From Mycogone perniciosa (lineage: Eukaryota; Ascomycota; Sordariomycetes; Hypocreales; Hypocreaceae), in assembly GCA_025331125.1 (NCBI GenBank), contig JAOALB010000077.1, positions 124,001 to 188,000 of the forward strand: DNA of 64,000 bases, written 5' to 3'. The translations under genes were made by a program, and so were the position numbers. Under the pieces are notes generated by a model. The model saw only the letters and a list, made by a program, of their open reading frames with translations. It was not told the DNA's origin and ran no database searches. Shown piece by piece: positions 22,260-33,960 of this stretch (the stretch's first letter is position 1; each line of letters opens with the position of its first letter).

Positions 22260-25200
22260 GGGCGTGCTGCAGGTTGGATGTATGTTGTCGGGGGGGAGGG
22301 GCCTATGGCAATTCGGGGGGCGTTGAGTTGGCTTTGGGAGACATGATATGATTCCGTAGACGAAAAGGGGGATGGGCGACGTCGAAGAAGAAGCTAGATC
22401 GGATGTTTGCGTCTGAGGATAGATAGGTGGCAGCAGGGAGGACAGTTGTTGCTGTTGTTTCGCGGCCGACGAGAACGAGCGAGCGAGTGAGAGAGAGAGA
22501 AAACGACGGCAGCACAGACGGACGACTGGTAGCAATCTGGCTGGCTGGCTGACTGGCTGATGCAAAAGAACAAAGGAAGTAAATAAACTCCCGTGCAAGC
22601 GAGTGCGGGAAAGACCGTGAACGATGGAGAGGTCCTGAGAAGGCTTTGCTGCTCTCGAGACGAGTCGCAGCACGCACACTGTCTGGGCCTAGGGGAAAAA
22701 GGTCAGAAGCACCGCACAGGAGGCACTGAGGCGAGAGAGAAGTTGGTGGCTGATCAATTTCCTGAGTGGGCCAAGACGGGCCTGTGGGGGATCCGGAGTG
22801 GTGGATTCGGGAGAGCTGGGGGCTGTTGGGGGTGTGCTGAAGTACTGGATACATGCTACAGAGTACGGAGTACGGAGCCGATGCACCGGTAGTAATATGC
22901 GCTGGCTGTATGCACGACGGACGTACCTACATACGGCCCGAGTGGCTGAGGAGGCTTTGCCAGCTCATCCAGCAGCTGCTGATCAGCGCTGAGCTTGAGG
23001 CACAGTGAGGCTCGATAGGAATAGGTGGTGGGTGGGGTGGTACGGAGTATGGAGTACTTGGCTTCGTACGAAGTGCTAAAATGGGTAGTGCTGCTATTAA
23101 AGAGCTCCAGCTGTAGCATCAAGCCTCCATCTAATACTACATCAGGCGAATGAATGTTTAGTCTCGTCACATGCAGTCAACTAACGGCATTATTCATTGA
23201 ATGTGTTAGTCAACAAAAACAGCCATTTCTTGGAATTTTGTGGACTTTCTTTTTTTCCCTTCATTATCCATTGGCGGTCGGTTCTCGACATCTGCAGCGC
23301 AACGATGCCAAAAAAGACAAGACCTTGCTTCGCTTCATTTGCGACTTGCGCCACAGCGTACGAGTAGGTAGGTAGATAGCAAACAAGGGAGAGAGAAAAG
23401 GGTTAGAGTATGGCAGATCCAGGGTCCGTGGACCAATATTGATTGATTGATTGTTTGTTTGTATGTTCGAGTACTTCGTACAGAGTACTCCGTACGAATG
23501 CCACGGAATGCAATTAATTGATTGCTTGATTGATTGCTGTATCCAGTCCCAAGAGAAACGGGAGATGATGATTAATTATTAACCAATTTAACCCCGGCGC
23601 TCCTGATAGAATTCATAATCGCTGGAAAATCTCCCATGGCCCTCTTTTTACCGTACCGAGTATAATCCCCGGATAGACCGTCGCAGTCCCAAGAGCACAA
23701 TCCACATTGCAGAGCGGCCCGAAGAGAAACCTGATGTAACTCCGAGCCCGTACTCGTAGAAACAGACGAAAGAAGCTAAAGCCCCCTGACAATGTGTCGT
23801 ATTTATTATTGGCTTTTTTCCGTGCAGAACCAGGGACAAGGCACCGGGGCTGCCCAACGGGTAACCGACGACGGCGCGTCGCAGCATTGGTCGATTGCTG
23901 GTCAGGGATCAAAATCACCAACCGTGGTAGTATGGAGTACAAGTGGATGCATGCGAGATAGCACTCATACGAGTGGTACTCCGTAGTCCGTAGTAGTACG
24001 ATGTTTAGGTATTCCCTTATGCCCATCTCCAAGCATTCCATATTGCGACGATACTACTGCTGCTGGACTCGTACGAGTAATTCGCTACTCGGAGTCATGA
24101 AAATCCCGATAACCGGGATCGCCGTTCTTGCAACGCCCGCTGGAGGTCTCCTAGTACTAATACGGAGCGAGGACGGACTCTTTATCAGAAATGAGGTGCT
24201 ATCAAAACACCTCACAGAAACAAGACATGATCTCCCATCGCTACGAGTACTCGTACATACATACACTCGCTGTCGGTGTGAGGAGTCAAATAATGTTCCA
24301 CAAATTCCAGTTGTGCTCCGAAGGCTCCCTTGGCTCCATACCTTCGTAGGAAGTACTCCATACATACCATGCATACCAGCAATCCAGGTTCTCCACCAAC
24401 AGTCCACTCCGTTGTTTGAGCCAGAGCTTGGCCTGCTTGGCATCTCTCACTTTTTTGGTTTTTCTTGTCGCACTGCTGGACCCGGGTTCTGGGGACCAGC
24501 CTCATTCCAGAGAGAGCCTGATCGAGCCGATTGATACTGATTGATATGAGTGAGACTTTTAAGATGGCAAAAAAGAAACAAAAAGAATTTGCACAACTGC
24601 CAACTAACGGAGCACTAGTAGATACTACTTAAGTCTATCCATTCTAATTCGTTTCGGCCCGGGCCTAAATACCACCAACTACTGGTCCATTGCACGGCTC
24701 TGAGATAATGGTACTCCGTAGTAGTATGTACAACGGACCACTAATACGAGTAGTCCACGAAATACCTTTACTCGTAGTACTAGTCAACGGGGGCACAATA
24801 GCGCTAGCATCTCGATGTGTAGGCTATCTAGAATAATGTCTCTCTTCGAGCACTAGTACACCTCATGCGCACGCGTTACCAGAAGCTCTGGCGACTGGTT
24901 CTTTGACTCGCTTAGATGCGGTAGCTAGCCAGCTGTACCAGCATCATGGTCACTCTGTCCTCGCCTTTGTAATAGTACTTCGTAGATAATGGTGCTAACT
25001 CGTATGCGAATATTCGTGGGTAATGGCTAGAGGGCATGGGCCGCATGGTGGTTGAGCAACTCGTCCGTTGCTTGGTCTAGCACTAGTACTGTCTGCTAAG
25101 ATCTTACTCGTACGGCTACATCACCGAGTAGTACGGAGTAAGTAGTTCGATAGATAGATTTCGATGGAGATGTCTCGGGTTTTAGTTCGTGCATATGCTT

Positions 25201-26004
25201 AGTTGCCTTTATAAGTAGAAGCATAATAGTATATGTATAATACTACCCCAAAGATCGGGGTACCAAGTATAGACATCTCATACGGATGAGTACAAGGAAC
25301 TTTGTAAATGCGCTCAGCCCCCAATATAACGGGTATCACCGCCGTTTTTGCGTTACTCCACGTTGGGTGCCAGCCATATGGAGTCCTCGTCTGCATGCAG
25401 CTGTGACAGATCCCAATGAGGCATACGGAGTATTATGCATGGCCCAGATGGCTGTCAGCCTCATCGTCGGCTCATGTATCATCTTCTTTCCGGTGGCAAA
25501 GTTGTGGTACGAGTGGGCTACTCCAACCGGGTGTCTGGTCCCAGGCAAGGATACCATGCGAGTTTGGAACATAATCGGAAAATCGTGAGCTTGCGGTAGA
25601 ACAAGACTGTCCAATGAATGGCCACAGACAGAGAGAGAGGCCCACCGGAAATGAGGAGAGCTCAGATGTTTGTTCCACGACAAATGACATATGAGGATGG
25701 TCATTACTGCTTATACTGCCTGCTCTAACTCTATGTAAGTTGGTTTTGCCTGGGAAAAGAATGGGATCCAAGTACGAGTATCTATTCGGACAATCGCCCA
25801 ACAACATTGCCAAGCCGTCCATTCCAACGGTTTCCGTCCCGTCGGCGAAGATAAACGGCTTCCATGCCGCACTGTCTCTGTCCGTCACACATAGCATAGA
25901 CCAGGTAGGGGGTATTAGGCTTGGACCACCCCCTCCTCGCTTCCACCTACCAGGTCCCAAGCCGAATCAGCCGGTCCTACGAGTAGTGATAGTGGCACTA
26001 TTAT
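22260..26004. other. Gene-poor spacer of 3.7 kb
   Basis: The left part (to about 22.9 kb) is the GC-rich leader of the LaeA-like gene, with a CTGG-type tandem run near 22537-22559. The rest has no supported gene. It contains many copies of the TACTCCGTA family (22861-22878, 23041-23058, 23480-23494, 24712-24720, 25132-25140) and the related word ACTCGTA. Open frames here are short, unspliced and without motifs. Confidence 0.5.
22861..22878. repeat. Tandem TACGGAG words
   Basis: GAGTACGGAGTACGGAGC: two overlapping copies of the dispersed TACGGAGTA word in the leader of the LaeA-like gene. One of many copies across the window; see the finding on this word. Confidence 0.6.
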
Positions 26005-27834
26005 TCAGTAAACGTACACAAAGTTGGGGTTCTCCTTGTCCGTCATATCCACAAATGCCGTTGCATTAAGCTCGCCTGCAAGCAGCTCCCCACGCGCCTG
26101 CATCTCCGCTCGGAGTTTGTCTTTCCGCCGGTTCTCCCACATGAAAGCGTATCGAAAGACGAAGAAGAGCGCCAACTCGATGCAGTTGCACACGAGCAGC
26201 GAGCCGATGCCTAGATGGTACGATGGTGCTTGGTTGGCCTTGTAAAAGAAGGGGCCTGCGATGCCTCCTACGCAGGAGCCGAGCCAGATCATGCCGGAGA
26301 CAATCATCTTCTTCGACTGGCCGCCGGTGTTGGAGGTGATGAGTGACAGACCGAGGACAAAGGAAGCTTGGTATGAGCCTGTCATATAGCTATTTAAAGG
26401 AACATCTGTCAGTGGGTACCCGCTATGGCATGACATTACTCGTAATACGGGCTGCAGCAGGGATGAGTTACAAACAAATCAGTCGGCCAACGTAGGCATC
26501 CTGTGGCGCACACAGGAATCCGATTGCACCCGCAATGGTTGGTAGCATGAACGCCGCGCAAATCAACGTCCGACAATTCTTGGGCATATACCTATTCGCA
26601 CAGGCCCCAAGGCCGATCCAAATCACCACAAACATGCCCTGCGGAATACCCAACAACGCCGTGTGGAGTGTGTTGAACTTCAAGCCCTTGATGACAAGCG
26701 TCGAAAAGTTGGAAATACCGGCATTGGGGACAGCGCCAACGAAGCCAAGCAGCGTGAAGAGCCATGTCTTGTAGTCGAGATACGCTTCGCGGATTTGCTT
26801 CCAGTTGATGTGCCTCTGCTCCACGCCGGTCTGGTTTCGTCGCATGCGGGCGATCATGAGGAGCCTCTCCTCGTGGGTGAAGCCAGAGATGGTCCGGGGT
26901 GAGTTGGGTAATAGGAAGAAGAGCAGAATGGCCCAGAAGGAGCAGAAGGCGCCGACGATGATGAACTCGTATCGCCATGATGCGAGCGTGCCTTTGATGT
27001 TACCGATGACATACCCTACACAAGACTTATACATCAGTGACTGGAGCTAGGAGCGGCTTAATATCTCACTGGGATGTTCAGACATACCAATAAGACCACC
27101 CCCGGCAACGCCAATACCGTTCCAAGCATACCACGCCGAGATTCGAGACGGGTGCTCAGCCTGGGTATAGTACATGGACGTGATAAGCATAAACGCAGGG
27201 TCAGCAATCGCCTCAAAGGCACCGGATAGCACCCTCAGCACCATGAGGCTGGTCATATTCCGCACAGCACCCTGGGCCATGAGCAGAACCCCCCACATGA
27301 AGATGTTGAAAGCAAGATACCAAGCAGGTGGGCAGCGCTGCATGATGAGGTTAGACGGGATGGCCCAGATGAGCCAGCCTATGTAGAAGCTGCTGGATAG
27401 CCATGTGTAGTCCCATCCGGCGAGACTCAGGTCATCTTTAATGCCGAAGATGGCGGCATAAGAGAGTGTGGTTTTGTCAACATACTAATCATAACCAGCC
27501 ATGGTATCAGCAACTTACTCTCATTTTACAATCGTTGCGAGATGCTCAGAGGAACAGGTTGGCTTACATAGAAGAAGTAACAAATACCAAGGAGAGGCAA
27601 GATGCGTATATCCAACTTGCGTAGCAGACGCTTCTCGTCAGCTTTATCAATTGCCTCGTCATTGGGATATCGCTCTAGTGCTTCTTGGAACATCCCATGA
27701 CCCGGGCTGCCAGTGACAGTTGACGCGGTTACTTGGAGGCATTTCTCGACATGTTCCGCGCCCTTGTCGTTGAGCTCCTCCTTTGTAAGAGAAGGCTGGA
27801 CAGCAGGACTCTGACTCTCCTTGTCAATACTCAT
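26005..27834 (-). CDS. MFS permease, allantoate/nicotinate (Dal5/ACS) family
   Basis: Four exons on the minus strand: 27834-27568, 27484-27088, 27015-26472 and 26389-26005; 530 aa. The N-terminal cytosolic tail is followed by KLDIRILPLLGICYFFYYVDKTT-type sequence (across intron 1), the family's first helix, then YAAIFGIKDDL and GWDYTWLSSSFYIGW. About twelve helices follow, with a central cytosolic loop around HEERLLMIARMRRNQTG. The C-terminal half includes CFYMTGSYQASFVLGLS and SNTGGQSKKM. This is the anion:cation symporter family of fungi (Dal5, Tna1, Seo1), carriers for ureidosuccinate, nicotinate and related organic anions at the plasma membrane. The substrate cannot be told from sequence. 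There is no enzyme cluster beside it that would suggest one. Confidence 0.9.
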
Positions 27835-28250
27835 GGTTCAATCTGGTCCATGGTGTGAAAGTACCGACATGGCACAAAAAAACGCAGATTGTCCTGCTTA
27901 TATCCCTTCACGAAGCGCCATGCGCCATGCATTCACCCATATTCACTTACAAAGGGGCACACCAAGAGGTCGACATTCACATACACACACACCCAGGAGA
28001 GGGACGACGATATCCATATTGCTCCGTAGGGATTTATGACAATCACATGCTTAGCGGGGCCGGTGGCTTCAAACCATCATCTTCCTCCAATCAACCCAAT
28101 CCAATCCAGGGTATAGGAATCCAACCTTGTGTCACGATCCAATCCTTGTCATATAGAGTTCAAGACCAGTCCAGTCAGATTTGAGACACCAATTCCACGA
28201 GTCAAGCCCATCACCATCTCCCACACAACACTGTGATATCGGCCCAAGCC
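27835..28250. other. Intergenic spacer
   Basis: Promoter of the MFS permease, 3' region of the CFEM gene. No coding sequence is supported; a short CACA-rich run lies at 27981-27991. Confidence 0.35.
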
Positions 28251-28638
28251 TCATTCGAACGAAGTCCAGCCCGTATGATTTGCGGTACCCGGTGGCGTCG
28301 GGTCTTCCTCGTTGATGCAAAGAGCTATGCCGGCAGGGAGGACTTGTTCTATCCGTTTTCACTTAGCTGCCCACCCTCACGAACATATATCACGGGGAAA
28401 AGGCACACTTACCCTCAGCTACCTGGGTGCCACATCTCTCGACGACACAGTGCTCAGAGTGTTCCTTGATTTCATTAAAGTACTTGCAAAAGCAATGCAT
28501 ATCCAGCGGTTTGCATCCCTTCATTTCAACAAGAGACGTCTTGATACAAGGCACGGCACATGGAGGCATGTCCCTCATTTGCAGCTCGCGCGAGAACACC
28601 ACGACAGCGAGGGTGCTGAGAACGATGATGGGCTTCAT
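28251..28638 (-). CDS. Secreted CFEM-domain protein
   Basis: Two exons, 28638-28413 and 28348-28251, joined across a 64-nt intron (GTAAGT..ATAG); 107 aa. Residues 1 to about 17 (MKPIIVLSTLAVVVFSR) form a signal peptide. The mature protein shows the complete CFEM pattern of eight cysteines: PPCAVPC, GC, then the aspartate in KPLDMHCFC, HC, RC and finally ALC, which is encoded only in exon 2. Reading exon 1 alone gives an 82-aa frame with a differently placed last cysteine; the spliced form restores the spacing, so I prefer it. CFEM proteins are exported and bind haem through the aspartate in yeasts, or act at the cell surface and in host interaction in pathogens. No GPI signal or membrane helix is seen, so this one is probably free in the medium or wall. 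Confidence 0.85.
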
Positions 28639-28961
28639 TTTGTGTCAGTTTCCAAGGACAAGTTGCTGACAAAAGGGAGAATTGTTGGTCAAAATGGCGG
28701 CTGAGGGCTAAGATTTGAGAACAACCTGAGGAATTGCAACATCAAAAAGACAAGTTTTCTCCTTGAGATGCCGACTTCAACCTTGTACTCATTCGTCTCC
28801 CAAGTCACGATTGTACACACTTGGAACAAAAAAAAAACATGACTCAAAAAAGTAAGCCTCGATATCTTCCTGCAGCCTTAAATTTTACATTGCGCCTCGT
28901 CACTGACCAACACAAATAGACAACGCCAAGCTTTTGGTTAAACCTGACAGATCAAGCCTTC
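28639..28961. other. Intergenic spacer
   Basis: Promoter of the CFEM gene and 3' region of the Arp10 gene. It has a short A-tract (28829-28838) and no coding potential. Confidence 0.35.
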
Positions 28962-30698
28962 TCACACATTGCCCCAGGTTCCCAAGGTCCAGTTTGTATG
29001 ATGCCCTCCGCTGCCCCGGATAAAACCGCCAGCACCAAGGCTTTGTCGCTGCTGAGCCTTGACATCAACCTCGCTTGGACGAGAGGCTCCACTGGCGCCT
29101 TGCTGCAGCCACAGTTCGCGATCAACTGTCGCCATAGCTGGAACTTTGAGTTGGCAGAGCAAGCTTGCTCCAGCCCAAGGCCCAAGGGAATGAATGGTCC
29201 GGAATTCACCTTGGACCTGCTGAATCTTTGGTCGATTTCGCGCCACTTTTGCTTCGATGGGGTCTGTGTCAAGTTGCGTGACTGTCGTGGCGATTGAGCT
29301 TGGTCTCGAGACATTTTCTTGCTCATCTCCAGGATCGGATGTCGTCGTTGCTGAGCTTACTGACCTTGGCACACTTGCCCTTCGATCAGAAATCCGACTA
29401 TTTCGTGACTCTTCCACGCTCTTGCCAGAGACATTCGCCCATCCCTTTCTGTTCACCATGCTTGTCACTTCATCCACAATGCGTTCCTTGATGCCCAAGA
29501 TGTTTGAGCAGCCTCCAGTGAAAATCAGTCGGGACATGCACACAGCCCTCGCATCTATCGGCAGCTGCAAGAGATGTTGGTACACGAGTAAATGCACGGG
29601 CAACTCATGATCGTCAAACGTAGTCGGTGCTATTGACTGATCGAAGAACGTGTCGTCACACACGTCAGCGATCTTGTCAAAGGGAACCTCGATCGTCTTC
29701 GGTGGTTTCGTCGACCTCAACGGAATGTGGACCACGCTTGCTGGACTCGCAGAGTCCGGCTCTGACTCATCCTGTTCCTCCACTGTGTCTAGTTGTGCGG
29801 ATTGTCTCTGGGCTGATTTGAACGCAGAAGGCCGACACCACATTATGCGGCACATGATATCCTCACATTCGGTGAAGCTGATGACTCGCTTCCCTTCATC
29901 CTCATTCTTACCTGTCAGCAGTTTGCGTAAAGTCTTGTAAAGCTCCTCGTTGAGAAATTTGCCTCCTCTTACGCTACGCGTGCATTTCACCTCGCGGTAT
30001 TCGTACACGCTGGTGACTACCGTCTCTGCCCATCCCATGTCGATGACTAGTGCTGATCGAATCCCTGCGGCGACCGCGGACATGGTGGCCGATGACATGA
30101 GTGAGATTATGGGCGTTTGGAAGCACTTGAACATGATGTCGAGAACAGTAGATAGAAGAGGTATCGGAACGGCAGAGTCCAGAACGAGGCCTGCTCTCCT
30201 CGGCCGAGAGTCGATGAGCAGACATCTGAGATCAACATCAGTGGCGAGATATGGCAGGCGAGAGCGGTCATTCTACCTTGCGAAAGCATCTCTCAGCAAA
30301 CGGTCCAGCTTATCATGGACAAGCCCTATGTCGATGTCTCTCAAGTTGTGATTCCATATTTCATAGTCTTGCGCCCACGTATCCAAGTCAACAGCCCCGG
30401 GCCGCGCCCAGTCCCTAAAATCCCCAGCCCGTCGTTGGTCGTGAGGGCCATATGTGAGAACTGCCTTGGGCAGATTGTCGCCCGCGAACCCGGCACGGAG
30501 AAACCGCGAGCCCAGCTCAATTATCAGAAAGTCATCGTCAGCCCGAATTGTCGACGGTGAGCCATATGTCGTCGTGCTCGTACGAGGAGGCGTGTGTGGT
30601 GCTGTGGCTGATCCTGTCTGTCCCTGAGTTGGCGCAGATCGAATGCTGGCCACGCTCCGATGAGCAAGTGTTGGGCCGGCCCCAGAGGACATGGACAT
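28962..30698 (-). CDS. arp10: Actin-related protein Arp10 (dynactin pointed-end subunit, Ro-7-like)
   Basis: Two exons, 30698-30277 and 30225-28962, with a 51-nt intron; 561 aa. A Ser/Thr-rich tail of about 50 aa precedes the actin fold: FLIIELGSRFLRAGFAGD (phosphate-1 loop), TPIISLMSSATMSAVAAG, ALVIDMGWAETVVTSVYEYR (phosphate-2 loop), SRLIFTGGCSNILGIKER (adenosine motif) and WAGASLLCQL near the C-terminus. The long insert of about 150 residues between the two halves and the degenerate nucleotide loops fit Arp10/Arp11, known in Neurospora as ro-7. It caps the Arp1 filament of dynactin, the activator of dynein that moves nuclei and endosomes in hyphae. The start at 30698 is the first of two nearby ATG codons. 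The gene shares a 323-bp divergent promoter with GEN1. Confidence 0.85.
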
Positions 30699-31021
30699 GG
30701 CCTCGCCTAAAACTGTAATATGTCTGTCTCTCACGCACTTGGAAAGGTGTTGTTTCTCTCAGACTCTCACTCACTCATCTCTCACACATGGGCGTTTACA
30801 CAGATACTAAGTAGTAGGGAGTGCATAGATAGGCCATTGGGCCCCTAGGCTGCTAGGCTAGGCTCTAATAGAGCAAACACTGTGGGTGACGTCGGTGTTT
30901 TTAGCGCCGATGTGCCGACGGTCTGTTTAGATCGTCACCGCAGCGACGTGGGGTTTCCTCCAAGAAGCATCAACGTCACCCGTCTGCACGAGGGGAGGTG
31001 AAGCAGCTGTCAGCGCTCCCG
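30699..31021. promoter_or_regulatory. Divergent promoter between arp10 and gen1
   Basis: 323 bp separate the two start codons. The stretch holds GGGTGACGTC at about 30884-30893 and its near reverse complement AACGTCACCC at about 30972-30981. These form a spaced inverted pair of TGACGT (CRE/bZIP-type) sites. Whether they are bound is inference. Confidence 0.4.
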
Positions 31022-33561
31022 ATGGGGATAAAAGGGTATTCCATTGTGCTGTATTGGCCTCTCCTGAAACTCGTGCTAAGTCTATCGCAGAATTTACCGT
31101 GAGCTGGGACCTGGAAAGAGGGTTTCCCTGTCGAGGCTAGCAGCCGACAGCTTCAACTGTGCAAACCGACCCTTGCGACTAGCAATCGACATTGCGATTT
31201 GGCAGTTCCAGAGCCAGGCAGCCCGAGGTATGTATTCCAGATATTTGAAACCTCGTCTAGCCCTGTGTGTTGAGGACCAACTACCTAACCGGACAAGGCG
31301 GAACGAACCCTGCTATTCGAACCCTGTTCTACAGGCTCGTTCGACTTCTCGGAACACCCATCCAACCAGTATTCGTTTTCGATGGCCCCAAGAAACCAAC
31401 CTTCAAACGAAATAAACGCTCCGGGAGAGGAGACGGTGTTGCGATAGCCCAAGCGAAACGATTGATTCGACTGTTCGGATTCGTGGCTCACGATGCCCCC
31501 GGAGAGGCTGAAGCAGAATGTGCCCTACTCCAGAAACACGGCATTGTCGATGCCGTTTTGAGCGAGGATGTGGATACAATCATGTTCGGATGCACCAGGA
31601 CATTGCGCAATTGGTCCGCTGAGTCGAAAGGCTCAAAGACCCCAACGCACGTGTCCATGTACGATGTGAACGAAATGAACATCGCCGACCTCGGACTTGA
31701 TAGGGAAGGGATGGTGTTAGTGGCCCTTATGAGTGGAGGCGACTACCTCCCTGAAGGAGTGCCTGGGTGCGGTGTCAAGGTGGCATGCGAGGCGGCCAAA
31801 GCTGGCTTTGGCAGATCAGTGTGTCGACTCAAGGCTTCAGACAAGGAAGGACTTCGTATTTGGAGGGAATCACTCATACACGAGTTAAGAACAAACGAGA
31901 AGGGGCATTTTCGCACACGGCATAAAGCATTGAACATTCCGGCTGACTTTCCCAACTTGGAGATCCTTCGGTACTACACACACCCCGTGGTATCTCCAGA
32001 ATCAAGCCTAGATGCCATCCGACAAAAGCTGGGAGAAACAAGAGAAATGCAACTGGAAGCGTTGAGGGAGTTTGCACGAGAGACTTTTGACTGGGACTTT
32101 CGAGCAGGGGCAATCAAGTTCATCCGCGTGCTTGGCCAAGCTCTGCTAGTGACCAAACTCCTCCAGGGAGAAGCTGAGGCAGAAAGTTTTGTGAAAAAAA
32201 TATCAAGTCGTCGGAATCACTTCAGCACAGACGGCACATCAGAGCTGCGATTTGCATATATCCCCGAGGAGGTCGTGCCTTTTGATCTTTCGAAAGAGGT
32301 GGAAGAGGAGATTTCCTATGGTCGGGGTGGGCTGGCGCTCAACAGCGATGATGAGTTCGACGTACCGGCAAGCAGCGCTGAAGCCGTTGAAGGAGCCCGT
32401 GCAGGCACTGGGAAGTTTTTTGATGTTACAAAGCCAGATCTAACATGGGTTCTGGAGGAAGTGGCCAGACAAACTGTGCCAAAGAAGATTCAAGCCTGGG
32501 AAGAAGCGGACCTGGCCAAGACCAAGCGTAAATCGCCAACCAAGAAAAAGGCAGCCAGTAGCAAGAGCAAGAAAAAGGCAGAATCCACGCCTCATGAGAC
32601 ACTCGACCAATTCCTTCGAGTCAGCAAGGTGCCGAAAGCCGCAAAGAATGTCATTGAGCAGAGCAACAAAGACATGGACATGGAGCCAGGCAAGCTGAGA
32701 AAACCAAAGAATATGTCTCCTCCAAAAGATGTGCCTCCTGCAAAGCCGAGCATGCTACGCCGCCCTCAAACGCCTCCTCCGTGGGAATCAAGTAAGCAAT
32801 CTTCGCCCACGGCTGCCGACAGCTCGTTCGATTGGACAATCCCCAGCTCACCAGAGACACCTAGGCCCCGGAAACCAGCCGGTGACCCGGAGACGATTGT
32901 CATTTCATCAAGTCCTCTCAGCGTGGCGGTTTCGCCTTCCCCATCTCCACTACTGTCCCCGACTCGGGTTGCTCCCTCTAAATCTGGGGAGATGCCTAGC
33001 TCTATACAATCGATACTTTCCGCGAGTCGTGTATCGCAAGGGGTGAAGAGCGGTATGAGAAATACCGCAACAACGACAAAGATATCGTTCCCTCCAAAAG
33101 GATCACAAGGAGCCAAGCTCAAGCAAACATCAATGGATATGTTCGCGACGCGGTCTTCCCAGCCAGTGTCTAGTCAGCCAAAGCCACGCAAGAACAGTGG
33201 CCTCGGCGTCACTGGGGAGTCTAGCAAACCGAAAGGATCCTCGGTTGCAACAAGCGACTCTGACCCAGAGGTCATATCCTTATCCATCCCTGATTCACCT
33301 CCATCTCCCGGCAAGCGGCGCCAGGAGCACCACATGCCTCCAGAGCGCACACAAAGCCCCAGTCCCATTCGAAAGAAGAAATTGCTCGTCCCGAGTACAT
33401 CTACCTTTGGCTTCCTTGATGAGGTCGAGGTGGATGCGGATGAGTACGAAGAACGGATTTGCAGGGAGATGAAGTTGCTAGAAATTCGCGGCGTTAGATC
33501 TGGTGTAGTGAGAATGAGTGATGTATCAGTGATTGACCTCACCGGGGAGGCTTATGAATGA
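31022..33561 (+). CDS. gen1: Holliday-junction resolvase GEN1/Yen1 (Rad2/XPG family)
   Basis: Three exons: 31022-31035, 31091-31227 and 31298-33561; 804 aa. The tiny first exon (ATG GGG ATA AAA GG) gives the invariant N-terminus MGIKGIYRELGPG. Catalytic acidic residues of the family are all seen: D38 (LAIDIAIWQ), D79 (VFVFDGPKKP), E120 and E122 (APGEAEAECALLQ), D141 and D143 (LSEDVDTIMFG). The helix-two-turn-helix GGDYLPEGVPGCGVK follows. The C-terminal 350 residues are disordered, lysine-rich (SPTKKKAASSKSKKKAES) and then dense in SP/TP sites around a basic run PSPIRKKK. In yeast Yen1, CDK phosphorylation beside an NLS keeps the enzyme out of the nucleus until anaphase; the same arrangement here is suggestive. 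Introns 1 and 2 are 55 and 70 nt, the second with an AAG acceptor. It is tail to tail with MGS1. Confidence 0.92.
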
Positions 33562-33960
33562 CGAAGTTAATTAGGCCCTATATTCGTGGGACGGCATGGG
33601 CATGACACTATCTTATACCAATTTTCCATAGCCTATTTTTAGAGTAGTATCTCGTCATAGAATTGTTAAAAAGCTGTCGCCAATAGCACAACCACCTGTT
33701 TGATTGAATCGTGCCCCTGGCCGTCAAGTTCCTCTATTATTATATCTGTTTTGGTATCATTTTACCCCCTAATGGAAACCATGTTATACAAGTCCATGCT
33801 CGATGTTTTGAGCACACCCCGGAATCCAACATGACATGTGTAGTCCAACAGCCACTCTATGCAGTGTCCCGATATGATTCTGCAGCCTGCCTCCTCGTCC
33901 CGTTCCGTCTCAAACGTAGCGGCCTGTCGCCCCCATCCTACGGCCAGCAGTTTCCTCACT
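33562..33960. other. Convergent spacer gen1/mgs1
   Basis: Shared 3' region of two DNA-maintenance genes. AT-rich at the left end, with no coding sequence. Confidence 0.35.

Noticed and set aside
23613..24534. Overlapping open frames of 130-180 aa on both strands
   Set aside because: Frames on opposite strands overlap, contain many TACTCCGTA-type words and show no conserved motif.
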